Of a DNA stretch of 15,361 nt, positions 1 to 6,291 are shown piece after piece. The position numbers were made by a program, and so were the translations under genes. The stretch lies in assembly GCA_049610565.1 (NCBI GenBank), contig JBMYZR010000050.1:1-15361 (forward strand), written 5' to 3'. The DNA comes from UBA8752 sp049610565. GTDB lineage: Bacteria > Bacteroidota > Bacteroidia > Flavobacteriales_D > Sanyastnellaceae. The stretch's first letter is position 1. Each line of letters starts with the position of its first letter. Under the pieces are notes generated by a model, which was not told the origin of the DNA, ran no database searches, and worked only from the letters and a program-made list of their open reading frames with translations.

Positions 1-188
1 AGAAGCTTGGCCAGGGCCGAAACCGCTGCCCGCTCCAGCAATTCGACATACGGCCCCTCAGAGAAGTAAATCAACGCATTGGTCGGACGCCGTTTCGATC
101 CGAATTCAACATGGAATCCTTGCTCCCGGAAATGCGACACAGCGCCTCGCAGGTCATTGACCTTGTACAGGATGTGACTGAGTTCCAT
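1..188 (-). CDS. VOC (glyoxalase-fold) protein, N-terminal fragment
   Basis: This is the 5' part of a minus-strand gene that runs off the left edge; 62 codons are visible. The product begins MELSHILYKVNDLRGAVSHF and continues through a short ALIYF strand and an acidic PYVELLE strand. That opening beta-alpha-beta layout and the ELLE-like metal or substrate strand are typical of the vicinal oxygen chelate (glyoxalase/bleomycin resistance/dioxygenase) superfamily, close to the glyoxalase-like type. Substrate cannot be inferred from the fragment. ATG at 188 is chosen because the domain's first strand starts at residue 2 and no in-frame start lies close upstream. There is no Shine-Dalgarno sequence. 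A TACTTTG box lies 48 nt upstream inside a 44-bp element that recurs ahead of the GH30 gene. The family call is fairly secure; function is unknown. Confidence 0.72.
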   Translation of the reverse strand, partial: MELSHILYKVNDLRGAVSHFREQGFHVEFGSKRRPTNALIYFSEGPYVELLERAAVSALAKL

Positions 189-215
189 TGGGATGTTTGC
201 TTGAATGCAACGAGA

Positions 216-259
216 ATGGCCGCTGTGGTCGATCCCCAAAGTATACCGCCGAATCCATC
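216..259 (-). repeat. 44-bp promoter-associated element, copy 1
   Basis: On the minus strand the element reads GATGGATTCGGCGGTATAC, then TTTGGGG, six variable bases, then CACAGCGGCCAT. It aligns without gaps to 5339-5382, with 37 of 44 positions identical by hand count. It contains the TACTTTG promoter box and lies upstream of the VOC gene, on the coding strand of that gene. The downstream CACAGCGGCCAT block would lie in the 5' leader. Similarity falls away sharply on both sides. Confidence 0.7.
237..243 (-). promoter_or_regulatory. -7-like promoter box of the VOC gene
   Basis: The minus strand reads TACTTTG followed by GGG (the longer context is TATACTTTGGGG). It resembles the Bacteroidota TAnnTTTG -7 element with one fewer spacer base, a form that recurs ahead of other genes here. 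The gap to the ATG at 188 is 48 nt. I do not see a clear TTG -33 element. Confidence 0.5.
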
Positions 260-356
260 CCCAGAGACTCCTCATCGAGGGAGCCTCCGTCCACGGGGAC
301 CAGTCTTCACGAAACGGTAACACGGAAAGCAGGCCCACACCGGGTTTGCCGGGGCG

Positions 357-364
357 TATCTTTG
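357..364 (+). promoter_or_regulatory. -7-like promoter box of the rimK fusion gene
   Basis: The sequence TATCTTTG matches TAnnTTTG exactly and lies 26 nt before the ATG at 391. A TTTG at 345-348 is too close to serve as a normal -33 element. An A-rich stretch (CAAAAAA) between the box and the start is the only translation-related feature visible; there is no Shine-Dalgarno sequence. Confidence 0.5.
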
Positions 365-390
365 CGCGCCTTTTCAAAAAACCCGCTGCC

Positions 391-1752
391 ATGAACGTGA
401 TTGGAAGTGTCGAGTGGTGCCGATTTCCCAAGCTGGGGGTGCCTGCCGTGAAAGCCCGGGTCGACTCCGGTGCGAAGACCTCCACGCTCCAAGCCGACCG
501 CATCAAGCTGTTCACCAAGGACGGCCAGGAGTGGGTCAAGTTTGACGTCAATCCGCTGCAGGACAACCGCAGCGTCACCATCCCCTGCGAAGCCCGTGTG
601 ACCGGCCGCAAATCGGTCAAGAACACCTCCGGCATCACCGAGGAGCGCCTCGTCATCCAGACCACCATGACCCTCGGCGAGCACGCACTCACCGTGGACC
701 TCACCCTCGCCAACCGCGACGCCATGGAGTTCCGGATGCTCCTCGGCCGCGACGCCTTCATAAACGGCTTCCTGGTCGACGTGGCCCAGGAATTCGTGCA
801 GGGCGACATCTCCGACGCCGAAATCGAATCGCTGTACAAGGCCTACGACGAAGAGAAAACAGGCTTGCGCATTGGCGTCCTCGCCTCCAACCCCAAGCTG
901 TACAGCAACAAGCGCATCATGGAAGCCGGCGCCGCCCGGGGCCACGAGATGGTGTTCCTCAATGTGGAGCATTCGTACATGAAGCTCGACGTGCATTCGC
1001 CCGAGATCCGGTACCGGGGCGGCAACATCCTCAACCAGTTCGACGCCATCGTTCCGCGCATCAAGCCGGCCGTGACCTTCTACGGCTGCGCCCTGCTCCG
1101 CCAGTTCAAGCACCTCGGCGTCTACTGCCAGAATTCCGCCGACGCCATCACCCACTCGCGGGACAAGCTCTACGCCTCCCACCTCTTCTCCGAGAACGAC
1201 ATCAACATCCCCATCACGGGCTTTGCGAAGTCGCCGATGGACACCAAGGACCTCATCCGGATGGTCAACGGGGCACCGCTCATCATCAAGCTGCTCGAGT
1301 CCACCCAAGGACGCGGCGTCGTCCTCGCCGAGACCGACAAGGCTGCAGAGAGTGTGATCAACGCGTTCAAGTCGGTGAAGACGAACATCCTCGTGCAGGA
1401 GTTCATCAAGGAGGCCAATGGCCAAGACATCCGCTGCTTCGTGGTCAATGGCAAGGTGGTCGCTTCCATGCAACGGCAAGCCGCCAAAGGCGAATTCCGG
1501 GCCAACGTCCACCAAGGCGGCACGGCCTCGGTCATCCGCATCACATCAGAAGAACGCCGGCTGGCCCTCAAGGCCGCCAAGGCCCTCAACCTCGCGGTCG
1601 CCGGTGTCGACATCATCCGCTCCAACAAGGGCCCGCTGCTGCTCGAAGTGAACTCCTCCCCCGGCCTCGAGGGCATCGAGCGCGCGACCGGCATCGACAT
1701 CGCCAACGCGATGATCCAGGCCATCGAACGCAAGCTCAAGTTCAACGTCTGA
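391..1752 (+). CDS. rimK: Retropepsin-like domain fused to RimK-type ATP-grasp glutamate ligase
   Basis: The product is 453 aa with two parts. Residues about 4-150 match the RimK-associated 'ATP-dependent zinc protease' (retropepsin-like) family: VDSGAKTSTLQA at 24-35 carries the D-S-G motif, and RMLLGRDAF at 115-123 is the second conserved block. Residues about 158-450 are a RimK ATP-grasp ligase: IGVLASNP opens it, IIKLLESTQGRGVVLAE (298-314) is the nucleotide-binding loop, and LLEVNSSPGLEGIE (417-430) carries the metal-binding E419 and N421. E. coli RimK adds glutamates to the C-terminus of ribosomal protein S6; a peptide-glutamate ligase role is expected here, but the target is inferred. 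The frame stays open upstream to 205. ATG 391 is chosen because homology begins right after it and the TATCTTTG box at 357-364 lies ahead of it. In many bacteria the two domains are separate neighbouring proteins. Confidence 0.85.
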   Translation: MNVIGSVEWCRFPKLGVPAVKARVDSGAKTSTLQADRIKLFTKDGQEWVKFDVNPLQDNRSVTIPCEARVTGRKSVKNTSGITEERLVIQTTMTLGEHALTVDLTLANRDAMEFRMLLGRDAFINGFLVDVAQEFVQGDISDAEIESLYKAYDEEKTGLRIGVLASNPKLYSNKRIMEAGAARGHEMVFLNVEHSYMKLDVHSPEIRYRGGNILNQFDAIVPRIKPAVTFYGCALLRQFKHLGVYCQNSADAITHSRDKLYASHLFSENDINIPITGFAKSPMDTKDLIRMVNGAPLIIKLLESTQGRGVVLAETDKAAESVINAFKSVKTNILVQEFIKEANGQDIRCFVVNGKVVASMQRQAAKGEFRANVHQGGTASVIRITSEERRLALKAAKALNLAVAGVDIIRSNKGPLLLEVNSSPGLEGIERATGIDIANAMIQAIERKLKFNV

Positions 1753-1784
1753 CCTCAGGACGGCTCCTCGCGCTTCAGTCCCGT

Positions 1785-1813
1785 CCACCGCCCCCTGCTC
1801 CATGGCGGGGTGG
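1785..1813 (+). terminator. Weak hairpin between the rimK fusion and recQ
   Basis: CCACCGCC (1785-1792) can pair with GGCGGGGTGG (1804-1813), leaving a two-base bulge and an 11-nt loop. It lies 33 nt after the rimK stop, but no T-run follows, so this is only a possible transcript end. Confidence 0.2.
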
Positions 1814-1882
1814 CCAGCACCGACCCCGGTCAACACTCCACCGAGCACAAAATACCGGCTCCGGTGACCGCACATCTCCCCT

Positions 1883-1889
1883 TACTTTC
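1883..1889 (+). promoter_or_regulatory. -7-like promoter box of recQ
   Basis: TACTTTC followed by CC, 23 nt before the recQ ATG at 1913. It is the C-ending variant of the box seen ahead of several other genes in the window. Confidence 0.4.
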
Positions 1890-1912
1890 CCGCTCCTCAC
1901 GGCAGCACCCCC

Positions 1913-3724
1913 ATGGAGACCCCGGACATCCTTCATTGCTTGAACCACTACTGGGGATACCCAGATTTGCGGCCGGCCCAGAAGCCGGTCATCGACGAGG
2001 TCATGCAAGGCAAAAGCGCACTGGTCATCATGCCCACAGGAGGCGGAAAATCCATGTGCTACCAGCTTCCGGCCATGCTGAGGCCAGGCCTGACCCTCGT
2101 CATCTCTCCCCTCATCGCCTTGATGAAGGATCAAGTAGACGACCTCCGTCTGAAGGGCATCGAAGCGGCCTACCTCAATTCGAGTCAGGACACGGATGAA
2201 GCCAATCGCGTGTTCAACGCCCTCGGAGATGGCACCCTCAAGCTGCTGTACATCGCGCCCGAGCGGCTGATGAGTCCGAAAGGCGGACTGCTTGATCAAC
2301 TCCAGTCCATCCGCATCGACATGATTGCCGTCGACGAGGCCCACTGCATCAGCTCGTGGGGCCATGACTTTCGCCCCGCCTACACCAAACTCAAGGACCT
2401 CTCGAAGCACTTTCCCGGCGTCCCCGTGCTGGCCCTGACTGCAACCGCCGATGAGGCCACCAAGCGCGACATCATCCGCCAGCTTGAGCTCGACAGCGCC
2501 GCCTTGTTCGAGAACAGTTTTGACCGGCCCGAAATTCACTACGCCGCCCAGGCGCGCACCGATGAAGTGGCCCAATTGCTCGCCTTCGTAGAACAGCACG
2601 CCTCGGAATCGGGCATTGTCTATTGCCTCTCGCGCAAGCGCACAGAAGTCATGGCTGACCACCTGAAAGCGGCCGGATACAAGGCCGAGTGTTACCACGC
2701 CGGGCTGTCCAGCGAAGAGCGCATGAAGCGCCAGGAACAGTTCATCCGGGATGAAATCAACATCATGGTGGCCACCATTGCCTTTGGCATGGGCATCGAC
2801 AAAAACAACGTGCGCTACGTGGTGCACATGAACCTGCCCAAAAACATCGAGGGGTATTACCAGGAAACTGGGCGGGCGGGGCGCGATGGGCTCGAGAGCA
2901 AGGCCCTGCTGCTGCATGGAGGGGGCGATTTCCGCACCCTGTCGGCCCATTGCGAGGTCGAGGGCAATCTCGATCAGAGCAACGTGATGCTGGGCAAGCT
3001 TCGGCGCATGCAGGACTTTGCCGATTCACGGGTCTGCCGGCGCAAAATCCTGTTGCAGTATTTCGGAGAGGAACTCAAACAGGACTGCGGCAACTGCGAC
3101 AACTGCGAGACCACTTTCGAGCAGCACGACGGCACCGAGGATGCCCAGAAACTGCTGTCGACTGTGGCCCGATTGGACTGGTCCTATGGATTGGCCCACA
3201 TCGTCGACATCCTGCGTGGTTCCAAGGCCCAGAAGATCACCGCTGAACAACAAGCCTTGTCCACCCACGGCATCGGAGCGGACAAAAGCAAGCAGCAGTG
3301 GATGATCATCGGCAAGGAACTGATCCAACAAGGGTGGCTGACCCAAAGCGTCGGCCAGTATCCGGTCATCGAACTCAACGCCCGGTCTTGGGAGGTCCTT
3401 CGCGGCCAGGCTCAAGTCATGCTCACCACGTTCCGGGAGCCCCCCCGTGCATCCAAGGCGAAAAAGCGGTCCTCGGCCCCGGCCTTCGAGGCCGGTTCAG
3501 ACCAACAAAAACAGTTCGACACGTTGAGGGCGGTACGGACCCAATTGGCCAAAGCGGCCAACGTTCCCGCCTACGTCGTCCTGTCCGACCGCTCGCTGAA
3601 AGAACTCTGCACAGCCCGTCCAACCACGCTCGAGGACTTGGCGTCTGTGCACGGGTTCGGAAAGGTCAAAATCGAAAAGTTCGGCCAGACGTTTCTCGAT
3701 GCGCTCCATTCTGCGGAAGCCTGA
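1913..3724 (+). CDS. recQ: ATP-dependent DNA helicase RecQ
   Basis: This is a 603-aa superfamily 2 3'-5' DNA helicase of full RecQ length, acting in recombination and replication-fork repair. Visible motifs in order: Walker A PTGGGKS (41-47), DEAH box (141-144) in AVDEAHCISSWGHDFRP, motif III ALTATAD (174-180), motif V MVATIAFGMGIDK (285-297), and motif VI QETGRAGRDG (317-326). The RecQ zinc-binding cysteines are present at C375, C392, C395 and C398 (CGNCDNC). The winged-helix RQC region spans about 405-510. After a lysine-rich linker, an HRDC domain occupies about 530-600, with ...LEDLASVHGFGKVKIEKFG as its signature. No key residue is missing. The ATG at 1913 places the DEAD-type Q-motif region at the usual distance. 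It has its own promoter box and faces the GH30 gene convergently. Confidence 0.96.
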   Translation: METPDILHCLNHYWGYPDLRPAQKPVIDEVMQGKSALVIMPTGGGKSMCYQLPAMLRPGLTLVISPLIALMKDQVDDLRLKGIEAAYLNSSQDTDEANRVFNALGDGTLKLLYIAPERLMSPKGGLLDQLQSIRIDMIAVDEAHCISSWGHDFRPAYTKLKDLSKHFPGVPVLALTATADEATKRDIIRQLELDSAALFENSFDRPEIHYAAQARTDEVAQLLAFVEQHASESGIVYCLSRKRTEVMADHLKAAGYKAECYHAGLSSEERMKRQEQFIRDEINIMVATIAFGMGIDKNNVRYVVHMNLPKNIEGYYQETGRAGRDGLESKALLLHGGGDFRTLSAHCEVEGNLDQSNVMLGKLRRMQDFADSRVCRRKILLQYFGEELKQDCGNCDNCETTFEQHDGTEDAQKLLSTVARLDWSYGLAHIVDILRGSKAQKITAEQQALSTHGIGADKSKQQWMIIGKELIQQGWLTQSVGQYPVIELNARSWEVLRGQAQVMLTTFREPPRASKAKKRSSAPAFEAGSDQQKQFDTLRAVRTQLAKAANVPAYVVLSDRSLKELCTARPTTLEDLASVHGFGKVKIEKFGQTFLDALHSAEA

Positions 3725-3845
3725 CGCCCCTCGGCGCGAGAAAAACCAAAGCCCCAAAGTGATTCGGGCCAGCATGTGCAGGCACCCATCGTGGGATCCT
3801 TCGAATCGGGATTTCTTCTGTTCCCAGCTGCGTGGGCCCAAGGTT

Positions 3846-3864
3846 TGACCCGTGTTCAGGGTCA
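3846..3864. terminator. Hairpin at the recQ/GH30 convergent junction
   Basis: TGACCC (3846-3851) and GGGTCA (3859-3864) form a perfect 6-bp stem with a 7-nt loop. The stem overlaps the GH30 stop codon (3862-3864, minus strand). A TTT precedes it on the plus strand, which is AAA after the stem for GH30 transcripts, so a canonical T-run is absent for either direction. It may act as an end-of-transcript structure. The rest of 3725-3845 shows no gene. Confidence 0.3.
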
Positions 3865-5337
3865 GTAGACGAGCGTCTGCATGGCGTGCGGCAGGATGCT
3901 CGCCCGGACCTGCTGGTCGCCCACGATCAGTGCGTAGTCCATCGGCTCGTCCGTGCGGTTCATCACCACCGTGACGCGCTCCCCGGAGGGGTTCTCCCAC
4001 GTGGTGCTTTCCAGCGTGCTGCGGCTGGCCGCCGTGCTGACGCGGCGGGCGCCCTGGCGGACGAACTTCGAGAAATGGCCGATGTAGTAGTACGTCGGCG
4101 TGAAGATCAGCTCGTCCGTCTGCGTGTCGCCGTGGACCGGTGCGAAGCAGAAGTTCTCGACGTGGTTCGGCCCGCCCCGCTCGTCGAGGAAGATGTTCCA
4201 ATCCGTCCAGCCAACCGTGCCGCTGTTGAAGTCGTTGATCATGCTGTTGCCGTAGCGCTCGGCGTTGGACCAGCGCTCGTAATGGGCGCTGTCGAAGCCC
4301 TCCTGGCACCCTTCGGTGAACAGCAGCTTCTTGTCCGGGAAGGACTCCTGGATCAGCTTGAGGTTGTCATACTTCGGCAAGCCGCCGGTCCAGGTCTCGT
4401 ACCAATGGAATCCGGTGCCCCACGCGTAGGACGCGGCGACGGAATCCTCGAAAATCGTGTTGGCGCGGTGCGTAATCAGATCGCGGTTGTGGTCCCACAC
4501 CACGATGTTCTTGTCCCCGTACCCGGCGGCCTCCATCGCCGGCCCGAGGTGGTACTTCAGAAAATCCCGCTCCTCCTCGGCCGTGTAGATGCACGACTCC
4601 CAACGCTGCACCGCCATGGGTTCGTTCTGGATGGTCACCCCCCACACGGGCAGGCCCTCTGCCTCGTAGGCCTCGATGAACTTCACGAAGTACTGCGCCC
4701 AAGCGTCGCGGTATTCCGGCAGCAGCGACCCGCCGTAGAGCATGTTCTCGTTGGTCTTCATGAACGCCGGCGGGCTCCACGGGCTGGCGTAGAAGACCAG
4801 GTCCTCGCCCACCATCTCGGCGGCGCGCTGGATCATCGGGATCCGCTTCACCGTGTCCGCCGCGATGGAGAACGTCGCCAGCTCCGCATCCCCCTCATCA
4901 ATGTAGGTGTGGCTCCCGAGGCCGAAGTCGCAGGAATGGATGCTCGTCCGGATGATGGTGTACCCAATGCCGTCCTCACCGAAGTAGGCCTCAAGCAGCG
5001 CCTCCTGGTTGACCGGACTCATCTGCGAAAACACCTCCGCCGACGCGTCGGTGATCGCCCCACCGATGCCGAGGAACGTCTGGAACTTCTGGTTGGGGTT
5101 CACGAAAATGGCCACCTCCGTTTCCAGCGGCTGGCGGGCCGCATCGAATTGGAGCTCGCCCTCAAACGACAGCCGCTTCTCGGTGTTCTCGGCCGTGGCG
5201 TAAACCTGCGCCGACGTCAATGCTCTCGTTGGCTCTCCATCCGATGAATCAGGGGCGGAAACAACGTCCGATGTGGTTGATCCCCCGCAGGAAACAAGGG
5301 CAAGGACGAGGACAAAGGGCAAGGTGAATCGAAGCAT
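3862..5337 (-). CDS. Glycoside hydrolase family 30 lipoprotein (glucosylceramidase / beta-1,6-glucanase type)
   Basis: This 491-aa protein has a lipoprotein signal (LRFTLPFVLVLALVSC; lipobox LVSC, C17), so it should be a lipid-anchored envelope enzyme. The domain starts near residue 85 with FLGIGGAITDASAEV, the typical GH30 opening. The acid/base glutamate lies in TIQNEP (E239) and the likely nucleophile in LLFTEGC (E342); ASPWSPPAFMKTN (184-196) is the family's substrate-cleft strand. A C-terminal beta-sandwich runs from about 415 to the end. GH30 enzymes are retaining glycosidases acting on beta-glucosyl, beta-1,6-glucan or related linkages; the exact substrate cannot be read from the sequence. 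The ATG at 5337 directly precedes the signal peptide and follows a TACTTTG box by 22 nt. The gene is divergent from a LuxR-type response regulator, a possible but unproven controller. Confidence 0.92.
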   Translation of the reverse strand: MLRFTLPFVLVLALVSCGGSTTSDVVSAPDSSDGEPTRALTSAQVYATAENTEKRLSFEGELQFDAARQPLETEVAIFVNPNQKFQTFLGIGGAITDASAEVFSQMSPVNQEALLEAYFGEDGIGYTIIRTSIHSCDFGLGSHTYIDEGDAELATFSIAADTVKRIPMIQRAAEMVGEDLVFYASPWSPPAFMKTNENMLYGGSLLPEYRDAWAQYFVKFIEAYEAEGLPVWGVTIQNEPMAVQRWESCIYTAEEERDFLKYHLGPAMEAAGYGDKNIVVWDHNRDLITHRANTIFEDSVAASYAWGTGFHWYETWTGGLPKYDNLKLIQESFPDKKLLFTEGCQEGFDSAHYERWSNAERYGNSMINDFNSGTVGWTDWNIFLDERGGPNHVENFCFAPVHGDTQTDELIFTPTYYYIGHFSKFVRQGARRVSTAASRSTLESTTWENPSGERVTVVMNRTDEPMDYALIVGDQQVRASILPHAMQTLVY

Positions 5338-5338
5338 G

Positions 5339-5382
5339 ATGGCCGCTGTGTTTGGCCCCCAAAGTACACCGCCAATTCCATC
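5339..5382 (-). repeat. 44-bp promoter-associated element, copy 2
   Basis: On the minus strand it reads GATGGAATTGGCGGTGTAC, then TTTGGGG, six variable bases, then CACAGCGGCCAT, ending one base before the GH30 ATG. It is a gap-free match to 216-259 (37 of 44 identical). The promoter box and the leader block are both conserved and the six bases between them are not, which looks more like selected elements than a recent duplication. Confidence 0.7.
5360..5366 (-). promoter_or_regulatory. -7-like promoter box of the GH30 gene
   Basis: The minus strand reads TACTTTG followed by GGGG, within the 44-bp element, 22 nt before the GH30 ATG. The divergent response-regulator box lies about 40 bp away (5407-5413), so the two promoters share one short intergenic region. 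Confidence 0.55.
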
Positions 5383-5406
5383 ACCCCCCGATGCGGAAGA
5401 CTGCCT

Positions 5407-5413
5407 TATTTTG
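5407..5413 (+). promoter_or_regulatory. -7-like promoter box of the response regulator
   Basis: TATTTTG followed by GAGG. The box ends 7 nt before the GTG at 5421, so transcription would begin at or very near that codon. The same bases include GGAGG (5413-5417), which resembles a Shine-Dalgarno sequence but sits only 3 nt from GTG, closer than usual. Confidence 0.45.
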
Positions 5414-5420
5414 GAGGACC

Positions 5421-6068
5421 GTGACCCAGCAATCGACCCGTCGCGCTTTTGTCATCGAGGACCACGAGCTCTTCCGTGACGGCCTGCGCCAATTCCTCAA
5501 CGACAGCCCCGGCCACGAATGGATCGGGGAATCCGATGACCTCCCGCACGCAGCCGGCGCCGTGAAGGCCGCCAAGCCGGACCTGCTGCTGCTCGACCTC
5601 AACGTCAAGGGCAACAACTCCCTGCATTTCCTCCAGACCCTCCGCAAGCGGGCCGGCGCGCAGCCCCTCGTGTGCATCCTGTCCAACTACGAGGACAGCG
5701 AACTCGTCGGGCGGGCCAAGGAAGCCGGCGCCGACGCCTACGTCCTCAAGGAGGAGGGCCAGGAACGCCTCGCCGAGGTCCTCGCCCAGATTTCCGCCGA
5801 CCGGTTCATCGGTCCGGAAAACCTCACCGACACCTCCGACTTCGACGGCTACGAGCACTTCGACCGCATCGCCAAGCTCTCCCCCCGCGAAACCGAGTGC
5901 ATCCCCTACCTCGCCAGCAAACTCACCACGGAGGCCGCCTCGGCCCAGCTCGGCATCTCCGTCTTCACCCTGCGCAACCACCGCAAGAACATCTACCGCA
6001 AACTGGGCATCCAGACCAAAACGGAGCTCTATGCCATCTGCCAGCAGCAGCGCTGGCCCATCCCCTGA
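5421..6068 (+). CDS. LuxR/NarL-family response regulator
   Basis: The product is 215 aa from GTG 5421. An N-terminal receiver domain shows the acidic pair E13/D14 (FVIEDHELFRDGL), the phospho-acceptor D59 in LLLLDLNVKG, S88 in ILSNYED and K110 in YVLKEE, so all core residues are present. The C-terminal helix-turn-helix (about 150-210) is NarL/LuxR type: LSPRETECIPYLA, then TEAASAQLGISVFTLRNHRKNIYRKLGI. It should be a phosphorylation-dependent DNA-binding regulator. The probable partner is the histidine kinase starting 223 bp downstream. GTG 5421 is preferred because the receiver starts ten residues later and a promoter box sits just upstream. ATG 5391 would add ten residues but would lie upstream of that box. 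The first visible effector candidate is the divergent GH30 gene. The receiver-linker-HTH architecture is certain; the start is not. Confidence 0.9.
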   Translation: MTQQSTRRAFVIEDHELFRDGLRQFLNDSPGHEWIGESDDLPHAAGAVKAAKPDLLLLDLNVKGNNSLHFLQTLRKRAGAQPLVCILSNYEDSELVGRAKEAGADAYVLKEEGQERLAEVLAQISADRFIGPENLTDTSDFDGYEHFDRIAKLSPRETECIPYLASKLTTEAASAQLGISVFTLRNHRKNIYRKLGIQTKTELYAICQQQRWPIP

Positions 6069-6080
6069 CCCCGAAAACAA

Positions 6081-6114
6081 GAAGGGCGCAGCCCCGCGAG
6101 AAGCTGCACCCTTC
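6081..6114 (+). terminator. Strong hairpin after the response regulator gene
   Basis: Twelve-base arms GAAGGGCGCAGC (6081-6092) and GCTGCACCCTTC (6103-6114) pair with a single C-A mismatch around a 10-nt loop. It begins 12 nt after the stop codon. No T-run follows on the plus strand, so it is either a T-poor terminator or a transcript-stabilising 3' structure. It separates the regulator from the kinase, which has its own promoter box. The rest of 6115-6250 shows no gene. Confidence 0.55.
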
Positions 6115-6254
6115 ACCATTGGAATCGCACGCAAACGCGCGATCGGCAAGCAGAACCAAGAGCGTCATGGCAATCTACCCCGCTCCTCCCCGCCATCCCA
6201 ACCGACGGCATGACCCTTTGGGGCTATTGGGGGCATTTTTCTGCGTGCGCCCTC

Positions 6255-6261
6255 TACTTTG
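6255..6261 (+). promoter_or_regulatory. -7-like promoter box of the histidine kinase
   Basis: TACTTTG followed by GGG, 30 nt before ATG 6292. It has the same core as the boxes ahead of the VOC and GH30 genes, but the flanking bases of the 44-bp element are absent. Its position rules out the TTG at 6259 as a start. Confidence 0.5.
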
Positions 6262-6291
6262 GGGTTCCTGACGAATGTGGACTCCGCTGTG

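Noticed and set aside
205..390. 62-codon upstream extension of the rimK fusion
   Set aside because: It is open in frame but unlike the family, would start upstream of the promoter box at 357-364, and overlaps the VOC promoter element.
307..1515. Long minus-strand open frame opposite the rimK fusion
   Set aside because: It is antisense to a gene with clear domain motifs. Its translation is low-complexity and Val/Gly/Glu-rich, typical of GC-rich shadow frames.
1775..2950. 391-codon minus-strand open frame opposite recQ
   Set aside because: It lies within recQ, whose motifs are all present on the plus strand; no domain is visible in the antisense product.
3832..5247. 471-codon plus-strand frame opposite GH30
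   Set aside because: The GH30 catalytic motifs and lipobox are on the minus strand; the plus frame is Arg/Val-rich without a recognisable family.
5413..5417. GGAGG as a Shine-Dalgarno sequence for GTG 5421
   Set aside because: Spacing of 3 nt is too short, and no other gene here uses such a site. The bases more likely belong to the G-rich flank of the promoter box, although a dual role cannot be excluded.
6259..6291. TTG 6259 start for the histidine kinase
   Set aside because: The codon lies inside the TACTTTG box and the extension precedes a good signal peptide at 6292.
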